This document shows, one piece after another, positions 22,569-30,302 of a stretch of DNA of 35,580 nucleotides. The stretch's first letter is position 1. Every line of letters starts with the position of its first letter. The DNA lies in contig JACQZW010000086.1 in NCBI GenBank assembly GCA_016213675.1, positions 1 to 35,580 of the forward strand, in the 5' to 3' direction. A program made the position numbers and the translations under genes. The notes below the pieces were generated by a model, which was not told where the DNA came from, ran no database searches, and saw only the letters and a list, made by a program, of their open reading frames with translations. This stretch comes from Acidobacteriota bacterium (lineage in GTDB: Bacteria; Acidobacteriota; Thermoanaerobaculia; Thermoanaerobaculales; Thermoanaerobaculaceae).

Positions 22569-24956
22569 ATGAACGGCCGAGCCACCCCGCCCTCACCGCT
22601 CGCGAGCAACGCCTACGGCCACTTCGCCGCCGACGGGCGCGAGTTCGTCGTCACCGACCCCCGGACGCCCCGTCCGTGGGCGAACGTCATCGCCAACGAG
22701 CGCCTCGGCCTCGCGGTCAGCCAGGCCGGCGGCGGCTTCACCTTCGTCGACAACTCGCAGCTCGCGGTGATCACCCGCTGGGTGCAGGACCTCGCCCAGG
22801 ACAACTCCGGCAAGTTCCTCTACCTCCGCGACGCCGACGACGGCAGCGCGTGGTCGCTCTCCCCCGCCCCGACCTGGCCGGCCTACGACGCCTTCACCTG
22901 CCGGCACGGCCTCGGCTACACGACGTTCGAGTCCGAGCACCGCGGCATCGGGGCGCACTGGACGCTCTTCGCGGACCCCGCCGAGACCGTCGAGCACTGG
23001 CTCGTCGAGCTCCACAACGGCGGCGACGCGACCCGCCGCCTCGACCTCGTCGCCTTCCTCGAGTGGAACTGCGGCGTCGCCCCGTCGCCGCGGCGCGAGT
23101 TCCACAAGCTGTTCCTCGAGACGCGGTTCGACGCCGCGCGCCGCGCGGTGTTCGCCTCGAACCACATGTGGGAGGTGCCGTCGAAGCGGTGGGGGCACTG
23201 GAACACCGGCTTCCCCTACGTCGCCGCCTTCGCGTGCAGCGCCCCGGTCAAGGCCGCCGAGGGCGACAAGACCGCGTTCCTCGGCCGCTACGGCTCGGTC
23301 GCGGCGCCGGCGGCACTCGGGAGGGCCGCCTGGCCGGGCGAGTTCGGCCGGCACGGCGACGCGATCGCGGCGCTGCGTTCCCGGATCGAGCTCGCCCCCG
23401 GCGAGCGGTGCGTGCTCGCCTACACGCTGGCAGTCGGCGCCTCGGCCGACGACGCCGCGGGCCTCCTCGACCGCTGCGGCAGCCCCGAGGTGGCCACACG
23501 CGCCCTGTCCGCCGTGCGCGCCGCCTGGGTCGAGCGGCTGGCGGCGCACCGCATCCAGACCCCGGACGCGACCACCGACGTGCTGATCAACGACTGGGTG
23601 CGCTACCAGGCGATCTCGGCGCGGATCTGGGGGCGGGCCGGCTACTACCAGCAGTCGGGGGCGTACGGCTTCCGCGACCAGCTCCAGGACTCCCAGGTCT
23701 GGTTGACCATCGAACCGGCGCGCACCCGGGCGCAGATCGGCCTGCACGCGGCGCACCAGTTCGCCGACGGCTCGGTCTACCACTGGTGGCACCCGCTCTC
23801 GGAGCAGGGCCACGTCACCCGGATGTCCGACGACCTCCTGTGGCTCGCCTTCGTCGCCGCGAGCTACCTCAAGGAGACCGGCGACCTCGCGGTCCTCGAC
23901 GACCCCGCGCCGTTCCTCGACGAGGAGACCCCGGCGCCGCTCGCCGAGCACGTCCGCCGCGCCTTCGCCCGCTCGTTCTCCCGCACCTCGCCGCGCGGGC
24001 TGCCGTACATCGGCGCCGGCGACTGGAACGACGGGCTGTCCGCCGTCGGCCTCGAGGAGCGCGGCGAGTCGGTGTGGCTCGCCGAGTTCCTCGCCGGCCT
24101 GCTCCGCGACTGGGCGGAGATCTGGCGGCGCACCGGCGCGCCCGACGCGGCCGCCGACTGCCTGGCCAGGCGCGAGCGGCTCGTCGCCGCGATCAACGAG
24201 CACGGCTGGGACGGCGAGTGGTACCGGCGCGGCACCCTCGACGACGGCACGCCGCTCGGCAGCCGCGCCAACCGGGCCGGGCGGATCTTCCTCAACGCCC
24301 AGGTGTGGGCGATCCTCGCCGACATCGCGCCGCCCGACCGGCGCGAGCGCTGCTGGCAGGCCGTCAAGGACCACCTGGTCAGCCCGGCCGGCGCGCTCCT
24401 CCTCGCCCCCGCCTACGCCGAACCGCAGGAGGAGATCGGCTACATCACCCGCTACGCCCCCGGCCTGCGCGAGAACGGCGGCGTCTACACCCACGCCGCG
24501 ACCTGGGCGATCGCCGCCGCCTGCGCGATGCGCGACGCCGACACGCTCGCCCGCCTGCTCGAGGCGATCAACCCGGCCCGCAAGGACCCGGAGACCTACT
24601 GGGCCGAGCCGTACGTCCTCCCCGGCAACGTCGACGGGCCGGCCTCGCCGCACCACGGCCGCGGCGGCTGGACCTGGTACACCGGCTCGGCGGCGTGGCT
24701 CCATCGCGTCGTGACCCACCACGTCCTCGGCGTGCGCCCGGAGTGGGACGGCCTGCGCCTCGACCCCTGCCTGCCGGCGGGGTGGGACCGCGCCCGCATG
24801 GTCCGCCCCTGGCGCGGCGCGACCTACCGGATCACCATCGAGCGCGCCGCCTCCGACCTCGGCATCTGGCTCGACGGCGCCCGCGTCGCGTGCTGCGTCC
24901 TCCCACCTCCGTCACACGCCGGCGAGAGCCACGAGGTCGTGGTTCGCATCCGCTGA
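22569..24956 (+). CDS. GH94 beta-glucoside phosphorylase (cellobiose-phosphorylase size)
   Basis: The 795-residue cytoplasmic enzyme splits a beta-glucoside with phosphate to alpha-glucose-1-phosphate. Family marks are HWLVELHNGGD, YYQQSGAYGFRDQLQDSQ, the general acid Asp488 in GAGDWNDG, the phosphate-site blocks SPHHGRGGW and WYTGSAAW, and NGGVYTHAATWAI. The length fits cellobiose, cellobionate or chitobiose phosphorylases (about 790-830) and not the roughly 1100-residue 1,2-beta-oligoglucan phosphorylases. The substrate may therefore be a disaccharide such as cellobiose, laminaribiose or sophorose. The ATG at 22569 has a GGAG site six bases upstream. With GH1 it forms the intracellular end of the pathway. 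The exact specificity cannot be read from sequence alone. Confidence 0.9.
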   Translation: MNGRATPPSPLASNAYGHFAADGREFVVTDPRTPRPWANVIANERLGLAVSQAGGGFTFVDNSQLAVITRWVQDLAQDNSGKFLYLRDADDGSAWSLSPAPTWPAYDAFTCRHGLGYTTFESEHRGIGAHWTLFADPAETVEHWLVELHNGGDATRRLDLVAFLEWNCGVAPSPRREFHKLFLETRFDAARRAVFASNHMWEVPSKRWGHWNTGFPYVAAFACSAPVKAAEGDKTAFLGRYGSVAAPAALGRAAWPGEFGRHGDAIAALRSRIELAPGERCVLAYTLAVGASADDAAGLLDRCGSPEVATRALSAVRAAWVERLAAHRIQTPDATTDVLINDWVRYQAISARIWGRAGYYQQSGAYGFRDQLQDSQVWLTIEPARTRAQIGLHAAHQFADGSVYHWWHPLSEQGHVTRMSDDLLWLAFVAASYLKETGDLAVLDDPAPFLDEETPAPLAEHVRRAFARSFSRTSPRGLPYIGAGDWNDGLSAVGLEERGESVWLAEFLAGLLRDWAEIWRRTGAPDAAADCLARRERLVAAINEHGWDGEWYRRGTLDDGTPLGSRANRAGRIFLNAQVWAILADIAPPDRRERCWQAVKDHLVSPAGALLLAPAYAEPQEEIGYITRYAPGLRENGGVYTHAATWAIAAACAMRDADTLARLLEAINPARKDPETYWAEPYVLPGNVDGPASPHHGRGGWTWYTGSAAWLHRVVTHHVLGVRPEWDGLRLDPCLPAGWDRARMVRPWRGATYRITIERAASDLGIWLDGARVACCVLPPPSHAGESHEVVVRIR

Positions 24957-24965
24957 GTCGCGGCA

Positions 24966-24979
24966 GGGGTCCGGGGTCC
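24966..24979. repeat. Short GGGGTCC heptamer array (two units)
   Basis: Two perfect units plus a partial GTCCGG lie in the 204-base gap between the GH94 and NADH dehydrogenase genes. The rest of this gap (to 25160) is C-rich (CCACCC words). It holds only the GGAGGG ribosome site at 25151-25156 as a recognisable signal; I see no small gene in it. Confidence 0.7.
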
Positions 24980-25160
24980 GGTCCGGCCACCCGCCCGGCT
25001 GACAGCTCACAGCCAACAGCTCTCCCCCAACCACCCCACACAGAACGGCCCCCACCCTCCCACCCCCGCCCACCCACCCAGACTCACGACCCGCTGGTGG
25101 AATGCCTCGAGCTTGTGCGCGTTGGCACGAGCCAGGGGGCGCAACCCTCCGGAGGGTGCC

Positions 25161-26507
25161 ATGGCGCGGATCGTGATCCTCGGCGGCGGGTTCGGCGGGG
25201 CGACGCTGGCCCAGCGGCTCGGCCGGCGCGCGCGGCGGCTCGGCCTCGAGGTCTCACTCGTCGACCGGCACAACTACTTCGTCTTCACGCCGCTGCTCGT
25301 CGAGGCCGGCACCGGGGCGCTCGAGCCGCGCCACGCCGTGGTGCCGCTGCGCGACTTCGTGCGCGGCGCCGCCGTCCGCACCGCCGAGGTCGTCGGGCTC
25401 GACGCCGCGGCGCGGCGCGTGACGTTTCGGGGCACCGGCAAGGACGAGGACGAGTCGCTCGACTACGACCACCTCGTCGTGGCGCTCGGCAGCGTCACGA
25501 AGCTGCCCCCCGTCCCCGGGCTCGCCGAGCACGGCTTCGAGATGAAGAGCCTGACCGACGCGGTCATCTTGCGCGACCGCGCCATCGGGCTGCTCGAGCA
25601 GGCCGATGCCACGGCCGACCCCGAGGCACGGCGGGCGCTGCTCCACTTCGTCGTGGTCGGCGGCAACTTCTCCGGCGTCGAGGTCGCCGGCGAGCTCATG
25701 GTCTTCGTCCGCGAGGCGGCCCGCGCCTACCCGAACGTCCACCCCCGCGAGTGCAACGTCACGCTCGTCGAGATCGCCGAGCGCATCCTCCCCGCCCTCG
25801 ACGCCGACCTCGCCGACTACGCCGTGCGGACGCTCCGGCGCCGCGGCATGCGCGTCCGGCTCGCGACCAGCGTCCGCGCCGTCCACGCCGACCGCGTCGA
25901 GCTCACCGACGGCAGCGACCTCGCCGCCCACACGGTGATCTGGTGCGCCGGGATCGCGCCCAACCCGCTGGTCGCGACGCTCGGGCTGCCCACCGACGAG
26001 CGCGGCTGGATCCGCTGCGAGCCGACCCTGCGCGTCGAGGGCCGCACCGACGTCTGGGCGCTCGGCGACGGCGCCCTCGTCCCCCGCCCCGGCGGCGCGC
26101 CCTACGCGGCGACCGCGCAGCTCGCGGTCCGCCAGGCCGCGCTGCTCGCCGACAACCTGGTCCGCGCCGTCCGCGGCGAACCGCTCGAGGCCCGGGAGAT
26201 CCGCTCCGTCGGCGCCCTCGCGGCGCTGGGCTGCCGCACGGCGGTCGCGAAGATCTTCGGCGTCAAGCTCTCGGGGTTCGCCGCCTGGTTCCTGTGGCGG
26301 ACCGTGTACCTCGCGAAGATGCCGGGCTGGGCGCGCAAGGTCCGCGTCGCGCTCGACTGGGCGATGGACCTGGTCTTTCCCCGGACCATCGTGCAGCTCG
26401 GGATCCACCGCCCACCCAAGGAGGGTTGCCCACCCACCCTCCCCGCCGGGGTTGCCCTCCCGGCCACCCAACCAGGGGTGCACACCCGCCCGCCCCACCA
26501 GGGGTGA
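25161..26507 (+). CDS. ndh: Type II NADH dehydrogenase (NAD(P)H:quinone oxidoreductase)
   Basis: The 448-residue FAD flavoprotein passes electrons from NADH to quinone without pumping protons. The FAD dinucleotide motif is GGGFGG near the N-terminus (ARIVILGGGFGGATL). The NADH motif is VVVGGNFSGVEVAGEL. The C-terminal FAD block is VWALGDGALVPRPGG. A membrane-binding region (FAAWFLWRTVYLAKMPGWAR) precedes the end of the normal protein at IVQLG. The last 30 or so residues (HRPPKEG and on) are Pro/Gly-rich and are encoded by an intergenic repeat. The ATG at 25161 has GGAGGG five bases upstream. It provides a second NADH route beside the nuo Complex I at the other end of the window. Confidence 0.92.
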   Translation: MARIVILGGGFGGATLAQRLGRRARRLGLEVSLVDRHNYFVFTPLLVEAGTGALEPRHAVVPLRDFVRGAAVRTAEVVGLDAAARRVTFRGTGKDEDESLDYDHLVVALGSVTKLPPVPGLAEHGFEMKSLTDAVILRDRAIGLLEQADATADPEARRALLHFVVVGGNFSGVEVAGELMVFVREAARAYPNVHPRECNVTLVEIAERILPALDADLADYAVRTLRRRGMRVRLATSVRAVHADRVELTDGSDLAAHTVIWCAGIAPNPLVATLGLPTDERGWIRCEPTLRVEGRTDVWALGDGALVPRPGGAPYAATAQLAVRQAALLADNLVRAVRGEPLEAREIRSVGALAALGCRTAVAKIFGVKLSGFAAWFLWRTVYLAKMPGWARKVRVALDWAMDLVFPRTIVQLGIHRPPKEGCPPTLPAGVALPATQPGVHTRPPHQG

Positions 26508-26640
26508 AGGCTCCCCCGCCCAACCCCCGTCGTGCTTTGCCTTCAACCCTGGGTGGGAGGTGGAAGGGCAACCCTGGGCGGCAACGTGGGTGGGCAACCC
26601 TAGGTGGAGGGGTGGGAGGGCAACCCTGGGCGGCAGTGTG
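26415..26640. repeat. GC-rich repeat pair in inverted orientation
   Basis: The 3' end of ndh and the gap to kgd contain GGGTTGCCC and GGGGTGCACACCC-type units (26415-26508), then the same words in reverse orientation (26541-26632). The segments 26422-26442 and 26606-26627 are almost complementary. Transcripts through this region could fold into a long imperfect hairpin. The family also occurs at 5644-5730. Confidence 0.75.
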
Positions 26641-26676
26641 GGTGCTCTGGAACAGCGTCGCGACCCGGTCGGTTGG

Positions 26677-26682
26677 TAGAAT
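26677..26682 (+). promoter_or_regulatory. Possible -10 element of kgd
   Basis: TAGAAT lies 30 bases before the kgd ATG at 26712 and would start transcription near 26689. No convincing -35 is present 16-18 bases upstream. It resembles the TAGATT and TAAGAT -10 boxes of the lacI and nuo promoters here. A GAGG at 26701-26704 gives the ribosome site. Confidence 0.35.
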
Positions 26683-26711
26683 CCGTTAGCGGACGACCGC
26701 GAGGACACCTC

Positions 26712-29700
26712 ATGCCCGAAGACAAGGACAAGCCCGCCACCTACGGCCCGAACGTCTGGCTGATCGACGAGATGTACCGCGAGTACCGGGAGCACCCGGA
26801 GTCGCTCTCGGAGACGTGGCGGGAGTTCTTCTCCGACTACCGCCCCGCCGCCGAGCGGATGCTGCCGCCGGCGGCCCCGCCTGCGGCGCCCGCCGCCGCC
26901 GTTCCCGCCGCGCCCGCGGTCCCGTCGAAACTCGCGGCGGCCCCGGTCGCCCCGGCGGCGCAGCCGCTGCGCGGCCCGGCCGCCCGGCTCGTCGAGAACA
27001 TGCAGCGCAGCCTCACGGTGCCCACCGCGACCTCGGTGCGCACCCTGCCGGTCAAGCTCCTCGAGGAGAACCGCCGGCTGCTCAACGAGCACCTCGCCGA
27101 CGCCGTCGGCGGCAAGGTCAGCTTCACCCACTTCCTCACCTGGGCCGTGGTCCGCGCCCTGCGCGAGATGCCCACGATGCGCGTGATCTTCATGGAGATC
27201 GACGGCCAGCCGCACCGCGTCGAGCCCGAGCACGTCAACCTCGGGGTCGCCGTCGACGTCGCCAAGCGGGACGGCTCCCGCGCCCTCGTGGTCCCGGCGA
27301 TCAAGGGTGCCGAGTCGCTCGATTTCGCCGGTTTCTTTGCCGCCTACAACGACCTCGTCCGCCGCGCCCAGTCGAACGCGCTCACCCCCGAGGACTTCGC
27401 CGACACCACCGTTTCGCTGACCAACCCCGGCATGCTCGGCACCACCCAGTCGGTGCCGCGCCTGATGGCCGGCCAGAGCCTGATCGTCGGCATCGGCAGC
27501 ATCGGCTACCCGGCCGAGTACTCGCTCGCCGACCCGCAAGCGCTCGCCCGCCTCGGCGTCTCCAAGGTCATCACGCTGACCTGCACCTACGACCACAGGG
27601 TCATCCAGGGCGCCGAGAGCGGCGCGTTCCTCGGCCTCGTCGCCGAGTTCCTCGCCGGCGAGCGGGAGTTCTACGAGGACCTCTTCGCGTCGCTGCGCGT
27701 CCCGCACAAGCCGATGCGCATGGCCCGCGACTCCAACCCCTACTTCTCCGGCTCGGGCGACCAGGCGATCCTCGAGAAGCAGGCGGGCGTGCTACACCTC
27801 ATCAACATGTACCGGGTGCGCGGCCACCTGGTGGCGCACACCAACCCGCTCGGCCAGGACCCGCCGAGCCACCCGGAGCTCGACCTCGCCCACCACGGCC
27901 TCACCCTGTGGGACCTCGACCGCACGTTCTTCACCGAGGGGCTCGGCGGTCGCAACCAGGCGACGCTGCGCGACATCCTCGAGATCCTCCAGGACGCCTA
28001 CTGCGGCCCGATCGGCGTCGAGTACATGTTCATCCAGGAGCCCGACCAGAAGGCCTGGCTGCAGGCGCGAGTCGAGGGGATCCCCCGCAACGAGTGGCTG
28101 ACGAGCGCTGCGAAGCGCCGCATCCTCGAGCGCCTCAACGCCGCCGAGGCGTTCGAGCGCTTCCTGCACACCCGCTACCTCGGCCACAAGCGTTTCTCCC
28201 TCGAGGGTTCGGAGACGCTCATCGCGGTCCTCGACCGCCTGCTCCAGAAGGCGGCCGAGAGCGGGGTCGCCGAGGTCGTGCTCGGCATGGCCCACCGCGG
28301 CCGCCTCAACGTCCTCGCCAACACCCTCGGCAAGAGCTACGAGAAGATCTTCCGCGAGTTCGAGGGCGACCTCGACCCGTTCAGCCGCGAGGGCACCGGC
28401 GACGTCAAGTACCACCTCGGGGCCACCGGCACCTTCACCGGCCCCGGCGGCGCCCGCGTCGCCATCACGCTGGCTTCCAACCCGTCCCACCTCGAGGCCG
28501 TCGGCCCGGTCGTCGAGGGGATGGCCCGCGCCGCCCAGGACCTCGCCGGCGACGCCACCCGCGACAAGGTGATCGCGGTGCTGGTCCACGGCGACGCGGC
28601 GTTCGCCGGCCAGGGCGTGGTCGCCGAGACGCTCAACATGTCGAACCTGTCGGGCTACCGCACCGGCGGCACCATCCATGTCGTCGTCAACAACGGCATC
28701 GGCTTCACCACCTCGCCCGCCGACGCGCGCTCCTCGGTGTACGCCACCGACGTCGCGAAGATGGTCCAGGCGCCGGTGTTCCACGTCAACGGCGACGACC
28801 CCGAGGCCTCGGCCCACGTCATGGACCTCGCCGTCGCCTTCCGCCGGACGTTCAAGAAGGACGTGGTGATCGACATGATCACCTACCGCCGGCACGGCCA
28901 CAACGAGGGCGACGAGCCCGCCTACACCCAGCCGCTGATGGTCGCCCTCATCCGCGACAAGCGCTCGGTGCGCAAGCTCTACACCGAGACGCTGGTCAAC
29001 CGCGGCGACCTCACCATCGAGGAGGCCGAGCAGGCACTGGCCGAGTTCCAGGCGCTCCTCGAGGCTGCCTTCGCCGCCACCAAGGAGACCGCCGGCCCCG
29101 ACGTCTGCCTGCTCCCCGAGGAGGCGCCCGTCCCGCCGGTGCCGCCCTCGGCGCCCGCGGTCGACCGCGCCACCCTCGACCGCGTCTCGACGGGCATCAC
29201 CGCCGTCCCGGCCGGCTTCGAGGTCCACCCCAAGCTCGCCCGCCAGCTCGCCCAGCAGCGCGAGATGCTGGCCCGCGACGCCGTCACGTGGGGCGCCGCC
29301 GAGCTGCTCGCCTTCGGCACCCTGCTCCTCGCGGGCCAGCCAGTCCGCCTGTCGGGCCAGGACTCGCGGCGCGGCACCTTCAGCCAGCGCCACTCGGTGC
29401 TGGTCGACCAGGTCACCGGCGCCGAGTACTGCCCGCTGCAGAACCTCGACGCCGCCCAGGCGCCGTTCCTCGTCTACGACTCGCTGCTCTCCGAATACGC
29501 GGCGCTCGGCTTCGAGTACGGCTACTCGTTCACCCGCCCCGACACGCTGGTCCTGTGGGAGGCGCAGTTCGGCGACTTCGCCAACGGCGCGCAGATCATC
29601 GTCGACCAGTTCATCGCCGCCGCCGAGGAGAAGTGGAAGCAGCGCGCCCGCCTCGGCCTGCTCCTGCCGCACGGCTACGAGGGGCAGGGGCCGGAGCACT

Positions 29701-30302
29701 CCTCGGCGCGCCTCGAGCGCGTCCTGCAACTGTGCGCCAAGGGCAACCTCATCGTCTCCGTCCCGACCACCGCCGCGCAGTACTTCCACCTCCTCCGCCG
29801 GCAGGCGTACCTCGACGTCCCCAAGCCGCTCGTCGTGTTCACCCCGAAGAGCCTGCTCCGCGCCGACGCCGCCAAGTCGGCCGCCGCCGACTTCGTCGAC
29901 CACGCCTTCCGCCCCGTGCTCGCCGATCCCGAGCAGCCCGAAGCCCCGGCGCGGATCGTCCTCTGCACCGGCAAGGTCGCCTACGACCTCCTCGAGGCGC
30001 GGCGGTCGAGCGGGGCGAACGCCGCGGTGGTCCGCGTCGAGCAGCTCTACCCGTTCCCCGCCGACGAGATCGCCGCCCTCCTCGCGACGATGCCGTCGCT
30101 CGCCGACGCGGTGTGGGCGCAGGAGGAGCCGGCCAACATGGGCGCGTGGAGCTTCGTCGCCCCGCTGCTCCGCGGCCTCCTCGGCCGGTTGCCGCTCGGC
30201 TACGCCGGCCGCCTCGCCAGCCCGTCGCCGGCGACCGGCTCGTCGCGCCTCCACCAGGCCGAGCAGGAGAAGCTCGCCGCCGACGCGTTCCGCGCCGGCT
30301 AG
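26712..30302 (+). CDS. kgd: Multifunctional 2-oxoglutarate metabolism enzyme (fused E2-E1, Kgd type)
   Basis: The 1196-residue protein fuses a succinyltransferase-like (E2) core to a thiamine-diphosphate 2-oxoglutarate dehydrogenase (E1), the plan of mycobacterial Kgd (about 1230 residues). It begins with the E1-type segment YGPNVWLIDEMYREY. A Pro/Ala-rich linker follows (about 50-90). The E2 catalytic domain ends near TCTYDHRVIQGAESG (about 287-301), which as in Kgd has Gln where classic E2 has Asp. The E1 part has MAHRGRLNVLANTLGK (about 525), HGDAAFAGQG (626), and VVNNGIGFTT. No lipoyl domain is visible, as expected for this class. It supplies succinyl-CoA or the succinate semialdehyde route of the TCA cycle. 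Its stop overlaps the fhs stop on the opposite strand. Confidence 0.95.
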   Translation: MPEDKDKPATYGPNVWLIDEMYREYREHPESLSETWREFFSDYRPAAERMLPPAAPPAAPAAAVPAAPAVPSKLAAAPVAPAAQPLRGPAARLVENMQRSLTVPTATSVRTLPVKLLEENRRLLNEHLADAVGGKVSFTHFLTWAVVRALREMPTMRVIFMEIDGQPHRVEPEHVNLGVAVDVAKRDGSRALVVPAIKGAESLDFAGFFAAYNDLVRRAQSNALTPEDFADTTVSLTNPGMLGTTQSVPRLMAGQSLIVGIGSIGYPAEYSLADPQALARLGVSKVITLTCTYDHRVIQGAESGAFLGLVAEFLAGEREFYEDLFASLRVPHKPMRMARDSNPYFSGSGDQAILEKQAGVLHLINMYRVRGHLVAHTNPLGQDPPSHPELDLAHHGLTLWDLDRTFFTEGLGGRNQATLRDILEILQDAYCGPIGVEYMFIQEPDQKAWLQARVEGIPRNEWLTSAAKRRILERLNAAEAFERFLHTRYLGHKRFSLEGSETLIAVLDRLLQKAAESGVAEVVLGMAHRGRLNVLANTLGKSYEKIFREFEGDLDPFSREGTGDVKYHLGATGTFTGPGGARVAITLASNPSHLEAVGPVVEGMARAAQDLAGDATRDKVIAVLVHGDAAFAGQGVVAETLNMSNLSGYRTGGTIHVVVNNGIGFTTSPADARSSVYATDVAKMVQAPVFHVNGDDPEASAHVMDLAVAFRRTFKKDVVIDMITYRRHGHNEGDEPAYTQPLMVALIRDKRSVRKLYTETLVNRGDLTIEEAEQALAEFQALLEAAFAATKETAGPDVCLLPEEAPVPPVPPSAPAVDRATLDRVSTGITAVPAGFEVHPKLARQLAQQREMLARDAVTWGAAELLAFGTLLLAGQPVRLSGQDSRRGTFSQRHSVLVDQVTGAEYCPLQNLDAAQAPFLVYDSLLSEYAALGFEYGYSFTRPDTLVLWEAQFGDFANGAQIIVDQFIAAAEEKWKQRARLGLLLPHGYEGQGPEHSSARLERVLQLCAKGNLIVSVPTTAAQYFHLLRRQAYLDVPKPLVVFTPKSLLRADAAKSAAADFVDHAFRPVLADPEQPEAPARIVLCTGKVAYDLLEARRSSGANAAVVRVEQLYPFPADEIAALLATMPSLADAVWAQEEPANMGAWSFVAPLLRGLLGRLPLGYAGRLASPSPATGSSRLHQAEQEKLAADAFRAG

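Noticed and set aside
22343..26689. A plus-strand open frame of about 1450 codons across the GH94 and NADH dehydrogenase genes
   Set aside because: It is a shadow frame dominated by Arg and Pro, explained by the GC bias of two real genes.
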